Shown here: positions 18,584 through 29,125 of the stretch, piece after piece
How the letters are laid out: the number at the start of each line of letters is the position of its first letter
Position numbering within the stretch: the first letter of the stretch is position 1
Source: Acidiferrobacterales bacterium
Lineage (GTDB): Bacteria; Pseudomonadota; Gammaproteobacteria; Arenicellales; Poriferihabitantaceae
NCBI GenBank assembly: GCA_019633985.1
Contig: JAHQWE010000061.1
Span: 34,320 to 98,319, forward strand
Length of the DNA stretch: 64,000 nt
Direction of reading: 5' to 3'
Position numbers and translations under genes: made by a program
Notes under the pieces: generated by a model
Told to the model about the DNA's origin: nothing
What the model saw: the letters and a program-made list of their open reading frames with translations, nothing else
Databases searched by the model: none

Positions 18584-19411
18584 TTAGAGAGGAGAATCCG
18601 ATTCGAATCGGTTGAGATCAATCCAGCTGGACCACTGCGAAAGTAGCCTAGGATTGCTCGCCGCCACAACCGATCGTTTTCTGAGGCTCGCACAATCCAG
18701 TGGCATACCGGATAACGACGTCGCGGCGCCACCAGCCTCCACCAAAATCAGATATCCGGCTGCGAAATCCCACAGTTTTTGCCCGCCGTGTAAATAGAGT
18801 TGAACGCGCCCCGAGGCCAACCAGCACCACTCCAAGACTGAAGTTCCGAGATTCCGTTGGGAACGATAAGGCGGCGACCTGACTAACCTGACAGCCAGCT
18901 CACCCACTAAACGCTTGTAGTCCACGTTTGCAATACAGTCTTCCAGTGTGTCGGCACATTCATCGCTTCTTATCGGTTGGTCGTTTAAAAATGCTCCTAC
19001 CCCTGCTTCAGCACTAAAGCACTCTTTTCTAACCGGGTCGTAAATCACAGCGATCACCGGTTGTCCGTCGATCACCAGTGCCAAAGAAACACCATAACAG
19101 AGAAATCCAGCGGTGAAATTAGTAGTGCCGTCTAATGGGTCGATAACCCAGTAACCATTTTCGCTAGTTTCACAGACTTCCACCTGGTCGGAGTGCTCCA
19201 TCTCCTCGCCAATCAATCCATATTGCGGCCATTTTGCTTGTAAATTTTCAAAAAAAGTCTGTTGTAGATTCCGATCTACTTTAGTGACATAACTTCCGTC
19301 ACTTTTGTGCTCAGGAGAGATCCCTCCAGCTAGCAGGTCGTTATTTTCCTCGGCGATAGAAACGACCAGTTCACTAACTGAAAGTCGTGATGGTGTTTCC
19401 GTTCCGGTCAC
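18584..19411 (-). CDS. Inositol monophosphatase family protein
   Basis: Mg2+-dependent sugar/nucleotide phosphatase of the IMPase/SuhB/CysQ superfamily, 275 residues. The metal-binding signatures are intact: GEEMEH near residue 73, DPLDGTTNF near 95-103 and WDFAAGYLILVEAGG near 215-229. The start is a GTG at 19411 whose TGA-sharing GTGA overlaps the end of chpC, so it is translationally coupled to the chemosensory operon. No link between such phosphatases and twitching chemotaxis is established that I can rely on. The exact substrate (inositol-1-phosphate, PAP or another phosphate ester) cannot be decided; the IMPase group looks closer than CysQ. Confidence 0.8.
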   Translation of the reverse strand: MTGTETPSRLSVSELVVSIAEENNDLLAGGISPEHKSDGSYVTKVDRNLQQTFFENLQAKWPQYGLIGEEMEHSDQVEVCETSENGYWVIDPLDGTTNFTAGFLCYGVSLALVIDGQPVIAVIYDPVRKECFSAEAGVGAFLNDQPIRSDECADTLEDCIANVDYKRLVGELAVRLVRSPPYRSQRNLGTSVLEWCWLASGRVQLYLHGGQKLWDFAAGYLILVEAGGAATSLSGMPLDCASLRKRSVVAASNPRLLSQWSSWIDLNRFESDSPL

Positions 19412-19854
19412 CGAGCGATTCCGGGCTTATAATATTTGTCAGAAAGCTGCTGCAGGTCAGGTATGACTCCCAATCCGTCTGACAGGGTGACACAGTTGCT
19501 CATGAATCGGAAATCGGGTTTTTGTGCTGCAACCGGTTGATCGGTTATCTCTACTACCCTAGGCGGGCCCAAACTCGTTAATGCAAAAAAACCTTTTTTA
19601 CCTGCCGAGGCTAGCGGCCAAAGTACGACCATTCGTTCGTAATCGCTGCCAGCCTTCACACCAGCATGCAATGCGGAGATATCAAAAAGCGGAACCTGAA
19701 ACTCCCGCCATCCAAATTTGCCGCATAAGAAGGGCATAGATTCCTTGAAGTCCGGATCGGGCGCATCCAATGGTGAGGTTCCAAGGATTTGTGCCACCAT
19801 ATTCACTGGAACGAGGACCTGGAAGCCCTGGGCATTGAGTGAGAGAACCTGCAT
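19408..19854 (-). CDS. chpC: CheW-domain chemotaxis protein ChpC
   Basis: A 148-residue CheW-like adaptor. It follows chpA directly, the place occupied by chpC (after chpB) in Pseudomonas aeruginosa. The sequence opens with a CheW-type strand pattern (VLSLNAQGFQVLVPVNMVAQ) and has a central FDISALHAG and a late segment FFALTSLGPPRVVEI that fit the CheW beta-barrel. It is expected to help couple receptor and kinase in the Pil-Chp pathway or link additional receptors. No chpB methylesterase gene lies between it and chpA. Its stop codon overlaps the start of the IMPase gene. Confidence 0.75.
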   Translation of the reverse strand: MQVLSLNAQGFQVLVPVNMVAQILGTSPLDAPDPDFKESMPFLCGKFGWREFQVPLFDISALHAGVKAGSDYERMVVLWPLASAGKKGFFALTSLGPPRVVEITDQPVAAQKPDFRFMSNCVTLSDGLGVIPDLQQLSDKYYKPGIAR

Positions 19855-19956
19855 TATTTGGAGTGTAACTTATAGTTGGAACTGATCACCAAGTGCCGAT
19901 CATACACGTACTGGCGCAAAGATTCGGTAGCAAGGAGACGAAGAAATTAACGATCA

Positions 19957-22900
19957 TTAGTGAATAGTACGTCGGCTATCGACTACCTGTCGCATCAATG
20001 CGTCCAGAGATCCAATGTTGTATGGCTTCGTAATATAGCCATCAGCCCCAAGAGATAGTGCCCTTTGTTTATGCTGGTCACCGGATCTGGAAGTAATAAT
20101 GATGACCGGCAAGCCCTGATAGCGGCTATCTTTACGAAGCTGCTCAAGCAACTCATATCCGTTCATTCGCGGCATCTCAATGTCAACCAAAGCCACGTCA
20201 ACCGTGGTATCTTCGAGCACCTCGAGCGCGTTCACACCGTCTATCGCTGATACTACCTCCAGGCCATCAGCCTCTAAGTCACGTTGCATAACCTTACGCA
20301 CAACCAGAGAGTCGTCAACGACCAATACGCGATTTAGTCCGCTGGCTTCTTCATCCTGCTCGCTACGCTCACCAGGTAATGTGGTATTGCGATAACGAAC
20401 AAAAAAGACTTCAGGATCCAATACCATGGTAACCGTGTTATCACCCAGAATGGTTACACCTGAAAATTCCGGAACTGATAGCAACTGTCTACCAGCGGTT
20501 TTACTCACGATATCTACTGCATCGCCAAACTCGTCAACTTCGAAGCCTGCCAGTCTGTCAGCAAGTCGAACCACCACAACAGGGATATTTTCTTTTTCAG
20601 GAGTTACGAAATGATCACCCAGTCGTTGCCGAACACTAATGAGAGGAATCTGCTCTCCCTCCAAAGTCATAAAACGTTGATCGTCGTCATGGGCAATGTC
20701 TTCCGTGTTCACTCGAACTAATCGGTAGATCGAGCGCGACCTCAAAGCAAATTGCCATTGGCCTACGTGCACCAGGAGTGCCTGTGTCACAGCCAGGGTA
20801 ACAGGTAGTCTGAAGTTGAAATTTAAACCTTCACCAGGCTTATTGTTCAGCGCCATGGAGCCACTCAAATCTCGAACAGCCTGGTAGACAACATCCATAC
20901 CCACGCCTCGACCCGACTCCATACTGATCTTTTCCGCAGTAGTAAAACCGGGTTGCGTTACTACCTGAAGCATATCCACTTCAGTTACCTGCGCAGTGGT
21001 TTCCACCATACCAAGCTCCACGGCTCGGGCAGATAGCTTTGCGACGTCAAGGCCTCTACCATCGTCTGAGACGTCAACAACTAATTCCGTACCTTGCTGA
21101 TTCAGCTCGATCTTTATGACTGCTTGCGTATTTTTTCCCGCAGCCTTTCGTTCCTCTGGCGTCTCAATGCCATGGGCAATGGCATTTCGAATCATGTGCT
21201 CAAAAGGCGCCATCATAGATTCGATGACTTGTCTGTCTACATTGATTTCACCGCCCACGAAATCCAACTGAACCTGTTTACCCGCCTGTCGGGCAGATTC
21301 ACGAACCAGATAGCGCAATCTGGGAACATAATCAGCAGCGGCAACCATTCGCGCACTCATGAGGCCACTTTGTAACTGCTGGCCCAAATGTTGCTGCTGT
21401 TGAAGCGCTCCTGATAGATTAGACGTTCTGTTGCCCAAACCACGTTCTACTTTGGCCAACTGATCAAGCAACTCCGTTACTTCGCGTGACTTCGCCTGCA
21501 ACTTTGAATAGCGATCCAGCTGCAGAGGATCAAACTCTTCCTCAATGGTGACGGTTTGTTCTTCCGGTCTTGCGCGAATCTGCGCTTCTGCTTCGATTTC
21601 AAGATCCCTTAAGCCTTCACGCATTGAACTCATACTAGCGCGCAATAAATCAAGATCCATTCTAGTGGCTTCGAGATTATTCTGTAATTGCGTTCTACCC
21701 AGGCCGAGTTCACCTGAAGCATTGATTAATTCCGCGAGTTTTTCACTGGCAATGCGCAGACTGCCTCCCGTTGATTCGTCTTCCGCTAGTGCTTCACCTT
21801 CGGAAAAACTAGTGACAGGCGTCCAACTTTTTTTTTCACCACCAAACTTAGGAGCGACGTCCTGGAGGTCGGCATCTAGATGGTCGATGTTAGTCGCGGT
21901 CAAATTCATCACCTGATCATCCTCCACCAATGATGAGAATGTCGTCTCGCGGTTCAATCCAGCCAGCCCGTCTTCTAAGGATGAAGAAAGATTCGACCCT
22001 TCTGATGAAGCGGTGGACAATATTGCATTCTCACTGAGTAACGCAGCGCCGTCATTGTCACTATCCAGATCTTCGACCTCTGATTCAGCGGTTACAACTT
22101 CGTCCGCTTCAATATTGACGTCCTGACCTGTGGCATCAGTTATTTCTTGCGATGCTTCTTCTTCATTCTCTTCTTCTTCATTAAGAAATTGCGCAATCTT
22201 CTTGCGAAGGAGTGCAATATGGCCGGTCCTGTCGGTCGGCACAAATCCCAAATCTGCGGCCAATCCGTCATGCATTTCTTCGATCAGCTCCAACAGACCG
22301 GAATCGCTCACATCCTCATCAGGCTTCAAACTATCCAGAAGCGACTCGATACTATGACTGAGGCCGGACACACCGGTGTATCCCGTTGCCGCAGCACTGC
22401 CCTTCAACGTATGAAATTCTCTTCGCACACCGCCCAGAATTTTGTGATCAACGCCTTGATCTCTCCACTCCATGAGGTGACCATTCAGGCGATTCAGAAT
22501 CGTCTCGGATTCCTCAAGAAATATCTGCCGGATATCTTCATCGATATCGTCTTCAATCTCAGATTCTTCTACCTCCATTACCTGTTCAGCAGAGCCCAAT
22601 TGCTGTTCCGCTGGTTCGGTGATCGCTTTCAGTTGTTGCTCTGGCGAAGGCTCAATACTTTCTTCGGAGATAATCTGGGGTTCGCTCTCAGAGCTCTCAG
22701 AATCCGAAACCTCGGACAGTGCAGGAGATGGAACTGGTTCTGAATCAAGTTCAGTTGCAGAATCTTCGTTATCAGCCGCTTCCTCATCAGCCGTTTTCTC
22801 GGTCTCTTCCAGTGTGGAATCCGGAGCAACAAGTGGCAAAGCAGTTTTCGACCCAGACTCAGAAATATCCAATTCTGAATCAGATTCGTTTAACTCGGGC

Positions 22901-25611
22901 ACCCCCCTTTGACGATAGTCAAGCAATCTGGCTGCCAGGTTTGAATCGTAGCTTCCGATATTTTGAATCTGTAAATGCGCATCTTTCAGTAACGACAATC
23001 CTTCTCTGAGCGACTCAACAATTTCTGGTGCAACAGCCTCGCCCTCGATTTGTATTGCGTTGAGCAATGTTAAATCATGCTCTGCACAATCAGCAGCCTC
23101 ATCGAAACCCAAATTTCTGCAGTTGCCAGCTAATGTGTGAATGCAGTTTTCCACTGCATCTTTCGTTTGATCGATCTCTTCCTGCGTCAATGCGTCGTTC
23201 GAAAAGGTGTCAAAGCTTTTCTGTAGCAAATTGATGTGATTACCAAACTCCTCGACGAAGATGGTTTTCAGATCATTGTCAAGAGTCTCCACTGCGGAAG
23301 CTCCTGACTCACTCCCACTATCTGACAACGAATCTTGATCTTCATCTTTCCCTCCAGCGGGTGACTCAGCTAACGAGGTTGCATACTCTGCCTGCTGTCC
23401 CATCGCTTCGTTTGCTAAGAGGGCAGCATATCGTCCCTCCCACGCATCAACGTCCACGTTATCTGATTCAACAGATCCATGGGTTTCTCTAAGCTGTCGG
23501 ATCAACAATCCTAGAAAATCTTCTTTGTCCGCAGAAAGGGAAATGTCACCTGACGCCAGTTGACTGGTCACATCAAGTCCGATTTGCGATAACTGCGCGA
23601 GCTTATGATGTTCATTCAACCCAGGCAGGTCTGGAGCCTCACTGTTGGAGAGAGCGGAAAATGCTTTGATCATCGAAGAAGCGCTGGAGACATCCGAGGT
23701 GCTCAAAGATTGTCTGGCGTCTTCCAGATCTTTGATCATTTTTGAGCGCGTCTCCAAAAACTCCTTTCGCTCTTCATCCTCGCTGTCTACGTCACTTTGA
23801 TGAGTATCTTGCGCAAATCCAGCGCCGGTTAAATCGATCCGAGAAAGCTTGTCAGCAGCGGTGTCGAGAAGTTGATTGGAATTGTTTTGCTTTTGCGAGA
23901 TGTTATCCGCCGCCACGTCGAGCGCGGCAATCGCGTAGGCGAGATCTTCAAATGCTGACTCAACCGACGATCCCTTGTGATCCTTGCCATCAGTAGGCAA
24001 CTTATTGATCACCTCACGCACTGCTTTACCCAATGTTGCGGCAGAATCAGCGCCCACCATAGAGAGGGATGCATTCGTTTGCGCCATTTGCGTATCTGCA
24101 ATCTCAACCGCTTCGATCAGGCTCGACTCTGGCGCCAGTCCATCTCGCAACATATTAATAGATGTTTCGACCGAACTAAGCGTATCTCGGATTTGCGCTA
24201 CAACGGCAGATCTCGCATGCTGATATTCAACTTGAGCAATCTTCTCAACCTGTTGCACGCGATCACGGCTGGATTCTGTCTGCCCAATCAGCGCAATCAA
24301 TTCTTCCTGATGACTGTCTACCGAATGATTCCAGGTAACATCAATACTATCCGGATTAGAGACTATATCCCGCAAGAACAACAGCGCAGAAGCAATCTTT
24401 ATATCAGCAGCAGTCTGCTGAATTGAACTCTCAGACTTATCTACCGTTTCTACGGCCTTTACGATGTTGTCCACCAGCTTCTGAATCGGTTCGACCCCAT
24501 GGGTCTCAGCACTTGAGGAAAGTTTTCCTAACTTGGCGGAAAATTCAGACATAATGCGATCTTTTGAATCGCCTTCGTAACCCGCGAAGCTCTCGCTAAC
24601 TAAGATCTCAACGTCATCGAAATCAGCCGGACCGAAATCATTCTTAACCTTTTCAAGCTTGGCAGAAGTTTCAACCAGAATTTTGTAATCGGCATCCATA
24701 CCGCCAAACCACTTGGCCAGTTCCAAATCCTGTTTGATCTTGTTAATGCTCTCAGAAGAAGTGTCTTCAACGCTGCCAATATAAAACAACATTTTTCGCA
24801 ACAGATCATCCGGTGGATCTGTCGCAATATTTGCAGCAGACTCCTCTTCGAGGCGCGAGATTTCCTCATCCAGCTTGGCAAACTGAGATTTAATCTCGTT
24901 TGCCGTTTCAAGCTCGCCCGTTCCTACTGCATCCACAAATCCACTCGCAACCCACCAGAGTTGCCTGGAAACATCTAACGAGCTGACCTTTCCTAAATGC
25001 TGTAACAAGTTACTAATTTTGTGCAGAGCGGTCTTTCCTTCACGGCCTTTCATGGCACCAATCAACCACTTCAGTAAAGCACGGCGATATTTCTTCCGCA
25101 GCTGCGTGACCAATCGAACCCTGAGATCAACGGGAATCGGTTTTCCGTTATACCCCTCTTCACCGATATCGAGTAAATCCAATGGTGGGGTGAATAAATC
25201 AAAACTGGAGATTCCTTTACTGCCAATCAACTCGCGAACATTGTTGATTTGATCAGCCAGCACAAGCGGTGAAACGGGCTGTTGTCTCGCGATAGCATCA
25301 ACGTAGCCTTGAAGAGCTTCCATACCTCGGCGAAATACTTTTAATCCCCTTGCCTTTTCCCCCATCGTTTCCGCAGAAGAAATGTTACTGCAAAGTGTCT
25401 CTAAATCCTGAGCAAGCATTCCCGCTGCTTCCAGCTCCACCATCAACAACGATCCGTGAATTTGGTGAAGATTTTTTGGAGCACCCTTCAATAGGCCATA
25501 GTCATCATCGCGCTCTACTTGCACGACTTGACTCATCACTGCATCCATGGACCCTTCTAGGGCATCCTTGATCCAGTTAAATGTTTGCGGATGTGGGACG
25601 GGTATAGTCAT
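19957..25611 (-). CDS. chpA: Hybrid CheA-type histidine kinase ChpA (Hpt repeats, HATPase, CheW, REC)
   Basis: Central kinase of the type IV pilus chemosensory system, 1884 residues. Hpt-like domains: an N-terminal FimL-like one (LHQIHGSLLM near residue 48), a second with HTLAGN near 824 and a third canonical one with HTLKGS, phospho-acceptor H1067. Several coiled/helical acidic regions lie between. The kinase core follows, with the N box (IRNAIAHGIETP) near 1475, then DDGRGLD and the G box SGRGVGMD near 1565. A CheW-like domain spans about 1600-1740, and a receiver domain lies at the end with the phospho-acceptor aspartate (LVDIEMP) near 1808. P. aeruginosa ChpA is longer (about 2470 residues) and has more Hpt/Spt/Tpt domains, so this is a reduced version. 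Start at ATG 25611, 50 bases after pilJ. Confidence 0.95.
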   Translation of the reverse strand: MTIPVPHPQTFNWIKDALEGSMDAVMSQVVQVERDDDYGLLKGAPKNLHQIHGSLLMVELEAAGMLAQDLETLCSNISSAETMGEKARGLKVFRRGMEALQGYVDAIARQQPVSPLVLADQINNVRELIGSKGISSFDLFTPPLDLLDIGEEGYNGKPIPVDLRVRLVTQLRKKYRRALLKWLIGAMKGREGKTALHKISNLLQHLGKVSSLDVSRQLWWVASGFVDAVGTGELETANEIKSQFAKLDEEISRLEEESAANIATDPPDDLLRKMLFYIGSVEDTSSESINKIKQDLELAKWFGGMDADYKILVETSAKLEKVKNDFGPADFDDVEILVSESFAGYEGDSKDRIMSEFSAKLGKLSSSAETHGVEPIQKLVDNIVKAVETVDKSESSIQQTAADIKIASALLFLRDIVSNPDSIDVTWNHSVDSHQEELIALIGQTESSRDRVQQVEKIAQVEYQHARSAVVAQIRDTLSSVETSINMLRDGLAPESSLIEAVEIADTQMAQTNASLSMVGADSAATLGKAVREVINKLPTDGKDHKGSSVESAFEDLAYAIAALDVAADNISQKQNNSNQLLDTAADKLSRIDLTGAGFAQDTHQSDVDSEDEERKEFLETRSKMIKDLEDARQSLSTSDVSSASSMIKAFSALSNSEAPDLPGLNEHHKLAQLSQIGLDVTSQLASGDISLSADKEDFLGLLIRQLRETHGSVESDNVDVDAWEGRYAALLANEAMGQQAEYATSLAESPAGGKDEDQDSLSDSGSESGASAVETLDNDLKTIFVEEFGNHINLLQKSFDTFSNDALTQEEIDQTKDAVENCIHTLAGNCRNLGFDEAADCAEHDLTLLNAIQIEGEAVAPEIVESLREGLSLLKDAHLQIQNIGSYDSNLAARLLDYRQRGVPELNESDSELDISESGSKTALPLVAPDSTLEETEKTADEEAADNEDSATELDSEPVPSPALSEVSDSESSESEPQIISEESIEPSPEQQLKAITEPAEQQLGSAEQVMEVEESEIEDDIDEDIRQIFLEESETILNRLNGHLMEWRDQGVDHKILGGVRREFHTLKGSAAATGYTGVSGLSHSIESLLDSLKPDEDVSDSGLLELIEEMHDGLAADLGFVPTDRTGHIALLRKKIAQFLNEEEENEEEASQEITDATGQDVNIEADEVVTAESEVEDLDSDNDGAALLSENAILSTASSEGSNLSSSLEDGLAGLNRETTFSSLVEDDQVMNLTATNIDHLDADLQDVAPKFGGEKKSWTPVTSFSEGEALAEDESTGGSLRIASEKLAELINASGELGLGRTQLQNNLEATRMDLDLLRASMSSMREGLRDLEIEAEAQIRARPEEQTVTIEEEFDPLQLDRYSKLQAKSREVTELLDQLAKVERGLGNRTSNLSGALQQQQHLGQQLQSGLMSARMVAAADYVPRLRYLVRESARQAGKQVQLDFVGGEINVDRQVIESMMAPFEHMIRNAIAHGIETPEERKAAGKNTQAVIKIELNQQGTELVVDVSDDGRGLDVAKLSARAVELGMVETTAQVTEVDMLQVVTQPGFTTAEKISMESGRGVGMDVVYQAVRDLSGSMALNNKPGEGLNFNFRLPVTLAVTQALLVHVGQWQFALRSRSIYRLVRVNTEDIAHDDDQRFMTLEGEQIPLISVRQRLGDHFVTPEKENIPVVVVRLADRLAGFEVDEFGDAVDIVSKTAGRQLLSVPEFSGVTILGDNTVTMVLDPEVFFVRYRNTTLPGERSEQDEEASGLNRVLVVDDSLVVRKVMQRDLEADGLEVVSAIDGVNALEVLEDTTVDVALVDIEMPRMNGYELLEQLRKDSRYQGLPVIIITSRSGDQHKQRALSLGADGYITKPYNIGSLDALMRQVVDSRRTIH

Positions 25612-25661
25612 GTTTAATTTCCAGACGCAAATTCAACCGTAGTAACCATTGTGCCAGACAG

Positions 25662-27953
25662 CTAGCCTGGCAATTGGAAACCAGCTACCGATTGGTTTAA
25701 CCTGTCAACAACGTCCCTTACCTGACCCAGCGCCGCTGCTACTTGCGACACGCTCAAATCAGCTTGTTCGGTTGCTGACTTGAGATTGTTCATTCGAGAA
25801 GATACCGTTTTTGCCACTGTGGACTCTTCTGTTGCTTCAGATGCCACACGTTCGATTGCGTCATATAATTCCTGACTGATTCGTTCGATTTCATCGAGCG
25901 CCTGACCGGCTTCATCGGCCATTTTCGCACCGGTTATTACTTCCTCGGTGGTAGTCTCCATCGAACTGATTGCGTTATTCGCATCCTGCTGAATATTTTT
26001 AACAAGCTCAGTAATTTCGCTAGACGCTCGTGCTGACCGGTCAGCCAGTCGCTGAACCTCTTCGGCAACAACTGCGAACCCTCTTCCTGCCTCGCCCGCC
26101 ATCGCAGCCTGTATGGATGCATTGAGTGACAGCACGTTTGTTTGTTCTGTTACGTCCTGAATCAGGTTAACGATCTCGTTGATTTGTTGCGAACTTTCAC
26201 CCAATCGCTTTAATCGCTTCGCCGTATCCTGAATCTGGTTACGCGTGCTGTTCATACCCAAAATGGTATTCCTAACTGCCGAGGCACCTTTCTTTGCAGA
26301 TTCCGCTGTAACTCGCGCACGTTCTGAAGACTGCAACGCCGAGCCACTCATTCGTTCCATCGTTAAACTCATTTCCTCGATCTCTTGCGCCGCGTTCAAA
26401 ATTTCTTCAGATTGCGCATCGTTACTGGTGAGTAGTGTTGCGATCATCTCCTCTGAGTCTTCCGTTGTAACAGATACGTCGTTGGAAGCTGTTTTGATAC
26501 CATTAACAAGGATGCGCATCTCACCGATAGCAAAATTCACGGAGTCAGCGATTGCCCCGGTGACTTCGTTCGTTACCTGCGCCTCAACGGTCAAATCGCC
26601 CTGCGCCAGATCACCCATCTCATCTAATAACTTGATAACAGCGTCTTCTGAACGCTTGGTTCGTAGATTACTAATATGTTCCTGTTTCGAAGTGTGCCGG
26701 ATCAACGACCAGATCAGGCCCAACAAGCTGAAGAAAGCGATAGCGATCAATAACTCGGGAATATAGTCCGTTAATTCTTTGTCAGACACGCTGTGACCGT
26801 CGTCCACTACGCCGAGCAAGTCTCCGGTCGCTTCCTGTAATTCCTCAGAAAGACCTTTGATTTCATCCGCGGCGCCTAATACGGTTGAGTATTGACCAAC
26901 GTTTCCAATGATGCTGTCTGCACTTGAGACCAGCATTTGGTAAGAAGAGTCGATGGTTCCAAGATTACTCGCCACGGCGTCACCGCTCATGGTTCGTATA
27001 TCATTGTTCACCTGACCGAATTGAATCACGTCCTTCGCAAACTGCTCGGCAGCCTCTTCCCAACCTGCGGACCCCATCGCAAACTGGTTCGCGCTCGCTT
27101 TAATTCTCTGGGTTAAAAATCGCTGCTCACCGCCGACGTTGATTAACTTGAGAGACGCTTCATTTTGAATCAGCTTGTTCACAATCTTGTCTGACTCAGT
27201 CAGTAACTTCGGCGTAACCTCATTCACCATTTTCACCTGTTCCATGGTGTTATCAATCACGCTTCGATTCCCCAGAATCAAATCGACCTGTGAACCTAGT
27301 TCAATCCACTTTTTCGAAATAGTGCTGGCAAGCACACCGACATCTTCAATCGCTTCCGGAGCATTTGGATCTAGCACAGACGAATTCATCACTGAAACCT
27401 GACCATCCACCCTTCTTCTCAATGTGGTCAGTTTTTCAAAAGCATCTGGCTCTCCGTTTACCAAACGCAGAGTCTGGTAGGCGATATCTTTATTGTCTAG
27501 TTCGATAGATAAAACATTATTCGAGATTTGACTGCCGACTGACTCTACTTCCAGACCCCGATAGTAGTTAAGCAAGAAGGCCGCTGAAGAGACGATCAGT
27601 ACAATACCGAAAACAACCGCCTGCCAGTTGAATCCAACCGGAGGAATCTCTTCATCAAGCTCGCCATCGAATAGGTCATCCATGGGGTTTTCCCCATCTT
27701 CAAACCCATCGTCGAGGCCCATCGCCGCAGCGCCGGCCATCATCTCTTCGAAGGCTTTTTCATCGCTTTCCGTATAAGGCAGATTTTCGTCCTGACCCTC
27801 TGGTTCAAAAAGCGATTTCTCCAGTTCGTTAAGCTCGTCGCCCTCTACTGCAGCACCCATATCATTTTTCGCTTCGAACAATTCGCTTTCCTCCATCTCC
27901 TGGAGCTCTTCGAAAATTTCGTTTAACGCTTCTTTCTCAGTTTTATCATTCAT
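25662..27953 (-). CDS. pilJ: Methyl-accepting chemotaxis protein PilJ
   Basis: Membrane chemoreceptor that feeds signals to ChpA to control type IV pili. The 763-residue protein has two membrane helices (about 110-130 and 395-418) flanking a periplasmic domain of about 265 residues, rich in helices like other PilJ sensory domains. A cytoplasmic signalling region contains the conserved hairpin tip near residues 600-640 ([19 protein letters not shown] then [16 protein letters not shown]). Unusually, about 105 residues precede the first helix and hold 38 Asp/Glu against 5 Lys, an acidic cytoplasmic extension that classical PilJ (about 680 residues) lacks. It lies directly upstream of chpA with only 50 bases, so pilK is missing here. 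Confidence 0.93.
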   Translation of the reverse strand: MNDKTEKEALNEIFEELQEMEESELFEAKNDMGAAVEGDELNELEKSLFEPEGQDENLPYTESDEKAFEEMMAGAAAMGLDDGFEDGENPMDDLFDGELDEEIPPVGFNWQAVVFGIVLIVSSAAFLLNYYRGLEVESVGSQISNNVLSIELDNKDIAYQTLRLVNGEPDAFEKLTTLRRRVDGQVSVMNSSVLDPNAPEAIEDVGVLASTISKKWIELGSQVDLILGNRSVIDNTMEQVKMVNEVTPKLLTESDKIVNKLIQNEASLKLINVGGEQRFLTQRIKASANQFAMGSAGWEEAAEQFAKDVIQFGQVNNDIRTMSGDAVASNLGTIDSSYQMLVSSADSIIGNVGQYSTVLGAADEIKGLSEELQEATGDLLGVVDDGHSVSDKELTDYIPELLIAIAFFSLLGLIWSLIRHTSKQEHISNLRTKRSEDAVIKLLDEMGDLAQGDLTVEAQVTNEVTGAIADSVNFAIGEMRILVNGIKTASNDVSVTTEDSEEMIATLLTSNDAQSEEILNAAQEIEEMSLTMERMSGSALQSSERARVTAESAKKGASAVRNTILGMNSTRNQIQDTAKRLKRLGESSQQINEIVNLIQDVTEQTNVLSLNASIQAAMAGEAGRGFAVVAEEVQRLADRSARASSEITELVKNIQQDANNAISSMETTTEEVITGAKMADEAGQALDEIERISQELYDAIERVASEATEESTVAKTVSSRMNNLKSATEQADLSVSQVAAALGQVRDVVDRLNQSVAGFQLPG

Positions 27954-28103
27954 ATTGTTCAGCCTCTCATCCGCTTACTCAGATGACACCCACCTTCTGT
28001 TAAATGTAAATAGCCATGCTGGCGCCAGGAGTCTCCCGATTCGCCAATCTTTCTTTTTTCCGCTACTGCGTAAAATCTGTTTACGTAGTTTTCCCAATTT
28101 TCT

Positions 28104-28688
28104 CTAGTGTGTGACGTCATCGCCGAACGCTTGACTTTCCTCAGCGATGGCTACGAAATCTTGATCGTTGCAAAGTTGCGTCACATCGATGACGTGCCAG
28201 ATGTCCTGATCAATCACCACACTTGTACTAACACAACGCGACAGTCTCGAAGGCAGCTTCTGCCCCGAAAGATGTTCCAGTTCCTCGGGAAAGGATTTCA
28301 AGCTCACCTTACTATCCAATAAGATGGCGCTTTTCAGCTGGGCATCAGGCAATCGAAACAAAGTCGCGGATCGCATTGATCTCACTGCAGTAAACCCGAG
28401 GTACGCACCAATATCTACCACCGAATAAACTTCACCTCGTACATTGGTAACCCCTCGGACCCAGGATTGGACCCATGGAATAGGCTGGATATCTCTTTCC
28501 GGCAGGATTTCGAACCCCCCCATAAACGGGAAAACCAGGTTTAAATCACCTACATTGAATGTAAAGCCTCGCCATTCCTCCTGCGTCTTCTCTGGCTGCT
28601 CAATGGCAGCGTCGCCCATGGATAGTGAGGCAAGAAGCTGCAGTTGCTCAAGCGGTGTTGAATTTTGAGACTGTACAGAATTACTCAT
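28104..28688 (-). CDS. pilI: CheW-like adaptor PilI
   Basis: A 194-residue CheW-domain protein that links PilJ to ChpA. The CheW fold spans about residues 40-180, with the recognisable core VRGVTNVRGEVYSVVDIGAYLG near 87-108 and strands before and after. An N-terminal tail of about 40 residues is polar. Order pilG-pilH-pilI-pilJ is the same as in Pseudomonas. The start ATG at 28688 lies 67 bases after pilH, and a 150-base gap separates it from pilJ. Confidence 0.92.
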   Translation of the reverse strand: MSNSVQSQNSTPLEQLQLLASLSMGDAAIEQPEKTQEEWRGFTFNVGDLNLVFPFMGGFEILPERDIQPIPWVQSWVRGVTNVRGEVYSVVDIGAYLGFTAVRSMRSATLFRLPDAQLKSAILLDSKVSLKSFPEELEHLSGQKLPSRLSRCVSTSVVIDQDIWHVIDVTQLCNDQDFVAIAEESQAFGDDVTH

Positions 28689-28755
28689 TTGTTACCTTAA
28701 CCAACCCCAAACTCTTAGAAGCGATAGATATCTTGGGTACATCGGCCAGCTTCAC

Positions 28756-29118
28756 CTACAGGTCTTTAAGCTTGTCGATTAGTTCTTGCTTGTCAAACGG
28801 CTTGGTGATGTAGCCAACCGCTCCCTGCCTTAGACCCCAGACCTTGTCTGATGCCTTAGATTTTGATGACAAAATAATAACCGGAATGTTGGCTGTTTCA
28901 GGATCCCGATTCAGCATACGGGTCGCCTGAAAACCATTTGTTCCGGGCATGACGACATCCATCAAAATCGCTTCCGGCTGTTCCGCCTTAGCGACGCTCA
29001 GGGCCTCTTCAGCGTTGCCAACAGACAGCGTATCAAACCCCGCTGCGGACAACGTATTACAAATCAAATGACTATCTGTCGCCGAATCTTCGACAACTAA
29101 AATTTTTTGAACTGGCAT
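28756..29118 (-). CDS. pilH: Twitching motility response regulator PilH
   Basis: Single-domain CheY-like receiver, 120 residues. The acidic pocket is VVEDS at residues 8-12, the phospho-acceptor is D54 in ILMDVVMPG, and the switch lysine is in YITKPFDK near residue 105. In Pseudomonas PilH acts opposite to PilG in pilus retraction control. It lies 7 bases downstream of pilG, so the two are co-translated. Confidence 0.92.
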   Translation of the reverse strand: MPVQKILVVEDSATDSHLICNTLSAAGFDTLSVGNAEEALSVAKAEQPEAILMDVVMPGTNGFQATRMLNRDPETANIPVIILSSKSKASDKVWGLRQGAVGYITKPFDKQELIDKLKDL

Positions 29119-29125
29119 TTATGAA

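Noticed and set aside
22147..22743. 198-codon plus-strand frame inside chpA
   Set aside because: Shadow of the acidic linker and Hpt regions of chpA, with atypical amino-acid composition.
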